Shown here piece after piece: positions 58,885 to 64,000 of a stretch of 64,000 bases of DNA. Within the stretch, counting starts at the first letter, position 1; each line of letters opens with the position of its first letter. The stretch is from Brasenia schreberi. Its lineage: Eukaryota > Streptophyta > Magnoliopsida > Nymphaeales > Cabombaceae. The stretch spans positions 868,001 to 932,000 of the forward strand of contig JAYKKT010000076.1 of the NCBI GenBank assembly GCA_036023115.1. The letters are read 5' to 3'. The notes beneath the pieces were generated by a model, which had not been told where the DNA came from, ran no database searches, and saw only the letters and a list, made by a program, of their open reading frames with translations. The position numbers and the translations under genes were made by a program.

Positions 58885-60423
58885 TTAGACTCTAAATAAG
58901 ACGTCTAAACCATAGGTTTCGGGATTAGCGGGTTCTACGGCACCCTTAACCCAATTGGTTCTGGGTGGTGGTTCAGGTGGTATAGATGGGATATAGCCCA
59001 ATCCATATCGACTTAGGTTTGGTCTAGGTAGGATGGGTTCTAGCCTACCTTGGTTTTTAGTTCCTAGGCCCTGGTAAGGTGTATATCCCATGTTTAGTAA
59101 CATATTCCAAGGCTTTTTAAGTTTTGAAAATTTTTGATAAAGGGGATGGCCCTGGAATATTGTGTCATCTATGACTTGGCTATACACTTGAATTTCATTG
59201 GTTATGCCTTGGAGGTCTACGGGTTTATGGGGTGAGTTGAGCTCTTCTAGGAGATGGACAACCTTGGCTGGGTGTGGCTCTCTTAGCAGGTGGATGGTAA
59301 GATAAGGTGTATCTAGGTTGTCGGTACATAACTTAGGGGTTACCAAATTTGAAATTTCATCTTTTTCATTTTGGAATTCATTTTTATGCTGGACATTCGC
59401 CACACCTTCCAAATCTACATCCTTGAACACATTTTGTGGGGTTGTGGGTGCATAATTGTGATTTGAATCTTGGTAATCCAGTGGTCCTACATAGTGAATA
59501 GGAAGAACGAGTAGAGAGTTTGGAGAGAGAGGAGTTTCAAGTATACCTTCTTCCTGCTTGTCTACCTTTTCATGGTGAGAGCAAGCTTCCTTGCAGGTAT
59601 CCTGAGGGTGTTGTAGCTCCTGTAGGGCTTCAAGCTCCCATTGCTTTGGTAGGTCTTGGACTTCATCTGCCAAGCCTATGGGTGTGCAACACTCGTTCTC
59701 TCTTGTGTATGAAATGGTGCTTGTGGGAATGAAATCCATCGAAGCAACCGGTTTTGAAAAGTTTTGGGTGGTGGGTGTGAAGTGACTCGCATGCCCCAGT
59801 CCATTTGTGCGCTTAGAGATGTGAACTCTCTTTTCTTTTTTGCTTTCTTGAATTCCAAATTTTTGATTTTCAAATCTCTTTTGAAAAATTTCCCAAGTTT
59901 TTGAAATAGGAAACTTTTTTGGTTTTTCTATGTGCAAAGGGTTGTTTGGATATTTTGAACGGTTAGCTGATTTGATTTGGACTCTCGCCTCATCTCCAGC
60001 CTCGTATCCCTCATCGATTTTCGACCTTCGTTGGGCTTTTCGAGTATGAATTGGCTCTCCACATTCACAAGATAGGTTTTCATGGTAGATCTTAGCCTCT
60101 AAGGCCTCAAGTTTCCTTCTAGCTTCGGTTGTTTTCTTTGTAAGATAAGTAATTTTTTCTTGGGAAAGTCTTTCTATGGTTTTGGAAAACTGGTTTTGAA
60201 AATCAGATGAAGTTTTCTTTGAACGGCTTGATTTCCTATGTTTCTTACCATGGGAGGAGCAAGATTCCTCTTCTTCTGCTTTTAAAGCAGCTATCCTTTC
60301 TTCTACTTTCATCATTCCCCTTTTTAAGGAAGCCAGCGCGTCTTTTGCAATCCTATTTGAAATTTTGCTCTTATGGCATGAACCTCGCCTTCGCATTGTG
60401 GAAGATGCTTCGGAACTTGACAT
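58885..60423 (-). CDS. ORF1-like protein of element G (both gag ends, new middle)
   Basis: This 512-aa protein starts at ATG (60423) and ends at TAA after VLFRV, the same C-terminus and stop as ORF1 of C and D. Residues 1-70 align with ORF1 of B (RGSC, basic stretch, KIAAL-like repeats, ESCSSHG). Residues 437-512 match the G-patch-like tail (WNMLLNMGYTPY, NQGRLEPILPR, SRYGLGY). The middle, about 75-400, has no gag core, no CHHC knuckle and no protease active site. It is rich in charged residues early and in His, Asn and Pro later. The conserved ends suggest an RNA- or particle-binding role used together with gag from a B/C-like element; that is inference. Confidence 0.82.
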   Translation of the reverse strand: MSSSEASSTMRRRGSCHKSKISNRIAKDALASLKRGMMKVEERIAALKAEEEESCSSHGKKHRKSSRSKKTSSDFQNQFSKTIERLSQEKITYLTKKTTEARRKLEALEAKIYHENLSCECGEPIHTRKAQRRSKIDEGYEAGDEARVQIKSANRSKYPNNPLHIEKPKKFPISKTWEIFQKRFENQKFGIQESKKEKRVHISKRTNGLGHASHFTPTTQNFSKPVASMDFIPTSTISYTRENECCTPIGLADEVQDLPKQWELEALQELQHPQDTCKEACSHHEKVDKQEEGILETPLSPNSLLVLPIHYVGPLDYQDSNHNYAPTTPQNVFKDVDLEGVANVQHKNEFQNEKDEISNLVTPKLCTDNLDTPYLTIHLLREPHPAKVVHLLEELNSPHKPVDLQGITNEIQVYSQVIDDTIFQGHPLYQKFSKLKKPWNMLLNMGYTPYQGLGTKNQGRLEPILPRPNLSRYGLGYIPSIPPEPPPRTNWVKGAVEPANPETYGLDVLFRV

Positions 60424-60611
60424 GATCCACCTGTATATAAACTTACCACAAATCTAGAAACTTTGTTAGCATAACAGATTCCAACAAATTTCAATTAGAT
60501 ATCTCGCAAGATCCTTTGGTGCTTGGCATGATCAACCTGTTTAAGCCAACATATCACAAACCTGAAAATTAAATTAGTATAATGGATTCAAACAAAATTT
60601 CAAAGTCTCAA

Positions 60612-60629
60612 GTCCCACCGGGCGTGCCA
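60612..60629 (-). other. Primer-binding site of element G
   Basis: The minus strand reads TGGCACGCCCGGTGGGAC, identical to that of element C although the LTRs differ. It lies four bases inside the 5' LTR end at 60634. Confidence 0.88.
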
Positions 60630-60633
60630 AATC

Positions 60634-63600
60634 TGTAGACGTGATTTTATTTCAAATCGTGGAATTCGAAATCAAACCCTCGAACTACGTCGGGTTGCGC
60701 GAGCGTGCCAGTTAGTTTATCAAAACTAACAAATTCTGATTTTCTGACTTCTAAGAACGATTGTGGACAAGTGAGATCTTTTCGACTTAGGCCTTCTTGA
60801 ACCGGCGCTCAAGGGTCAGCCTAGACGCTTGAAATTTGTTTGAATCCGTTAATTCGAGAAAGGAAAAACAAGATTTTCCAATAGTTTCAGATTCGTGTTT
60901 AAGTTCTTGATTTCCGAAAATTTTCAGATTCTGAAAGTTGCAGAATCTGTTCAATTTCAAAGACCTGTTCTTCGAATTTTTAAAAATACTTCTGATTCTC
61001 CAAAAATTCTAAAACTTTTACAGAATGGAGACACGTGTCTGTAGAATCAGAATATATTTTTATTTTATAATTTTGTTCTTTATTTTCTGAGAATTAAATA
61101 CAGAATCAGAAACTGTTATAAAATTCGGAACAACCCTGTTTCTGTAAATCAAAAGCTCAGAAAAACAGCAATATCTCAGCACTCAGTCATCCAATTTTAA
61201 TAAAATTTATTGTGTTAGAAAGATACGGATGTTAGGTTTCCAAAGAATCAAATTTCATCCAATTTCATTTAGTGGTTGAAGAGATATGGGCAAAAGAACA
61301 GAGGTCTATTACTGAACATTCTGTTTCTGTAAAACGTAATCTGGATTTTGTATAAACTTCACGGATCTAATTGGCTAGGCAAAAGTTCATAAAAATTCCT
61401 CAAAATTTTATTTAAGAACGTCTGATATGTCTAGATTATTCATGCAAAATTTTGCAATTGGCTTATCCGTTTGTCTATAAAAATTCCGTGATCAGACGCA
61501 TGTGCGCAGACAGTTTCATAAACCAAGTTTTGCAGAAAATTTCAGAAAGTTCCTAACGTGATTCTAGAACGAAATTCAACCTGTATCAGTCCTAATGATG
61601 CATGGAAATCATCTAAACATGGATTTTAATTCCGTTCATGAAGGAATCATGCATGTTTGTATCGATATAAATGAAGAACATAGGCTCAAGGCCTTGATTC
61701 ACGTACAAATTTCCAGAATCTGTGCTTTTTCAGATTCTCATGAATTAAAACCAATTTGTGCAAGAATTCCAACCTGTGTGAGTGAGAGGAGATGTAGGAG
61801 CACTTCGCCGGACGATCGTCGGACGTCGGAACCAGGCCGGACTTCCTTCTTCTCCTTCTTCTCTTCCTTTCTCTCTCTCTCTCTCTATTTCTCTGAATTT
61901 TCGGACTGAACCTCTTGATGCTCGTTGGTTGATGGTCGCTGGTTGATGATCTCTGCAGCACCTGGGGAAGCCTTTTTATAGGCTCAGGCTGTGATTTGGA
62001 TAAGCCAAATGGTTGGGATTTGGATGAGTTCGGTTTTGATTGTGCTGATAAAATCTTATCTGAATTGGTTTCATCTTATCTGGAATGTGATCTCCATAGG
62101 ATCTGTATTGCTGAACTTTATCTTGAACGTTACTTTGTAATTTGAATATCATATGCATCTGATCTCTTGTGAATTGGTTGGGACGTTATCTATAGTTGAT
62201 AACGTTATATGCATTTGATGATTCCTTTATCTGGTAAGCTTTGAATCGTTATCTGATTAGGCTTTGATTTCATCTGAGTTAGGTAAGCCTTGAACGTGAT
62301 CTCTGTTGCAGATATGGCTGAATCGTTGTGGCTAGAAGTTGTTGACAACATTCAGTTGGAAATCGTTGAAGGCTGTTGAGGGCTGATCTGCTGCTGAGCC
62401 TGAGGCTGTAGTTGCGGCTGTGTCTGGAGCTGCGCGTGTTGGTTCATTTGCTGCGTTACGGTAAGACCTGATGGAGAGCCGACCTGCTGCTGGACTGCAC
62501 CCACTAGTGGTTGACGGCAATGCAGCGATGGCAGTCCTGTTGAGTGTTTGCCCAAACATCGACATTGGTTCGGTGACGGGTATTCCACCCAGATTGTCAA
62601 TGGGTCTCCTCATCATTGTCGGGCCCAACATCCCCTGCCCTCTGTTCTGCTGCATCATCCTCAATTTTGCAGCCACAGCTGGATTCATGCACAGGACGCT
62701 GCTGACATTGGAAGCAGGATTGAAACCCATCTGACCCATATTGCCCAAGCTAGTAAGTGCACCCATCACCTTTCGCATCTGTGGCTGTTGCTGCTGTTGC
62801 TGAAGTATCTGCAGTTGCAAGTTGCTGGAATTGTTGACAATCTGATTAGCAACGTGCGCACCCACTGGATTTAGTTGTGCAAGCGAGTTGTTTGAGCCAA
62901 GAGTGGATGATCTTTGTAACTGCGAATACTGCTTTCATCTCGGCCAAATGCATTTGGTACTGTGCTTCTCTTTGTCGTTGTCACAGCCACTGCACGTACC
63001 AAGGTGGAGCCGCGGCATAGTAGCTCTTTGAAATTCGTTTCGATTTTGGTGAAAACATTTTTGTTATGTAACAAGGCCAATTTGGAAATTCAGCATGATG
63101 AAACTGAACACGTAACATAAGCAAAACACTATTGATAACCACTTCTAAGGAGCTGATGATTTCACATGATGATTTCAACTGAATCTCTTAATATTACACG
63201 TATAAGAGCATTCAAACAATCCCCCATTATCTGCGCATCTGCTGTGAAAGTGATTATGTTCATGCCTACCTATTATGAAATTGTTAAGTAAGGCCCATGT
63301 TACGTTTTTGAAAATCAACTATCATGCTCATTCAATCCTTTCCATGAGTGTTGGGATATTAAAATTGCTCTTATAATAACATATCAATAGCATACCAGTA
63401 ACAAATGATGATGCAAATTGATGTATATCAATACTAATTACCTCGATACCCAAACATAACGTAGACACGTTACGAAAGGCATTTGATACCAAACCTTCAT
63501 TTTCGGAGGCTTTCGTTCTTGCTTCCACCTTTCCTTTCTTTTGATAATACCGACCTTGCCCTCTAGAAATTGATTTCTTTCTAAATATGAGCGTTTCTTT

Positions 63601-63980
63601 TTGGGAAGCTCACTTTCCCTTTTTAACCCCCGTTTCCTTTTTTTGGGCGCCCACCGTCCTTTTCAGGTATCAACTTGTCTTTTTGATACCTGTATCTTTT
63701 CAAAAGGCAAGCTTTCAACATACTTTTCATCATAAATCTTTTAAGGAAACAAAATCCTGCTTTTCCAGTGTTAAGGGCAAAATCGTCATTTTCCCCAATT
63801 TTGTCAAAATTCGAAATTTTCAGAAAGAAAAGCATTCTTTTATCATTTTAAAGCTTCCATAAAATTTTGGTACCAAAACAAACTCGTTTAGTGCCTTTTT
63901 CCTTCAAAAACCCCAAAATTGCTAAAATGGCCACTTTCCTAAAAAGGTAAGAATTTTAAAAGAAATTTTGGGTGTCTACA
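60634..63980 (-). repeat. 5' LTR of element G
   Basis: On the minus strand it starts TGTAGACACCC at 63980 and ends CACGTCTACA at 60634, 3347 bp. It matches the 3' LTR throughout with scattered changes. It holds a second copy of the PHL-like fragment, a TATA box at 61971-61980 and the U5 hairpin near 60796-60823. Confidence 0.9.
62332..62990 (-). pseudogene. Captured host gene fragment resembling PHL/SPT20-like (5' LTR copy)
   Basis: Almost identical to 55082-55740, including the same frameshift. Capture and damage therefore precede this insertion, and reverse transcription copied the fragment into both LTRs. Confidence 0.6.
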
Positions 63981-64000
63981 CTGTGTCGGGCTCGACTTGT
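63981..64000 (-). repeat. Target duplication of G (63981-63985) and resumption of LTR F
   Basis: After CTGTG the sequence TCGGGCTCGAC continues the minus-strand LTR F, matching GCTGTGCTGGGCTCGAC in LTR E near 49391-49406. The rest is outside the window. Confidence 0.85.

Larger units (their letters stand above)
53381..63980 (-). mobile_element. Element G, complete non-autonomous LTR retrotransposon
   Basis: This 10.6-kb element is complete: 5' LTR 60634-63980, primer site 60612-60629, one gag-like gene, a noncoding 3' half, polypurine tract 56733-56748, 3' LTR 53381-56732, and CTGTG on both sides. It lacks gag core, protease, reverse transcriptase, RNase H and integrase. Primer site, polypurine tract, part of the 3' untranslated region and both ends of ORF1 match the B/C/D family, so that family is the likely source of enzymes. 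The LTRs differ at scattered positions only, roughly 1-2%. Confidence 0.9.

Overview
This window is plant nuclear DNA, almost certainly from a seed plant with a large, repeat-rich genome. It is one solid block of nested Ty3/gypsy LTR retrotransposons of the Tat (Retand/Ogre-like) lineage. The evidence is: LTRs of 3.2-3.9 kb running TG...CA; an ORF1 (gag, CHHC knuckle, aspartic protease, G-patch-like tail) separate from an ORF2 (reverse transcriptase, RNase H, a second RNase H, integrase); and shared primer-binding and polypurine sites. I see no free-standing host gene, rRNA, tRNA or CRISPR. The only host-derived coding sequence is a decayed fragment carried inside the LTRs of one element.

Layout, left to right. 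1-974 is the 3' untranslated region of element A, and 975-4330 is its 3' LTR. 4331-5757 (X) and 5758-7863 (Y) are pieces of older related LTRs, each cut exactly at the end of a younger LTR. Element B runs from 7864 to 21539: 5' LTR, primer site, an open ORF1, a broken ORF2, and a 3' LTR cut by element C. Element C starts at 21540 and is the youngest of the long elements. Its pol is open (1228 aa), its ORF1 has two stop codons, and its 3' LTR begins at 32830. At 33305/33306 a deletion joins that LTR to the tail of a different LTR, which ends at 34053 against element D. D (34054-45435) is heavily mutated and sits in the gag gene of element E, which lies on the opposite strand (45436-49661). LTR pieces H (-), J (+) and F (-) follow. 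Element G (53381-63980, minus strand) is inserted in F with a perfect 5-bp target duplication, CTGTG, and is complete from LTR to LTR.

How the parts relate. B, C and D are copies of one autonomous family. G has no protease, reverse transcriptase, RNase H or integrase. It does share with that family the primer site, the polypurine tract, parts of the 3' untranslated region, a U5 hairpin, and both ends of the ORF1 protein. G therefore looks like a non-autonomous partner that could use the machinery of a C-like element. Both G LTRs also carry, upstream of the TATA box, a fragment resembling the plant SPT20-like gene PHL (PHYTOCHROME-DEPENDENT LATE-FLOWERING). This partnership with captured host sequence is the most interesting feature of the window. 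All family names come from reading motifs and from memory; no database search was run.
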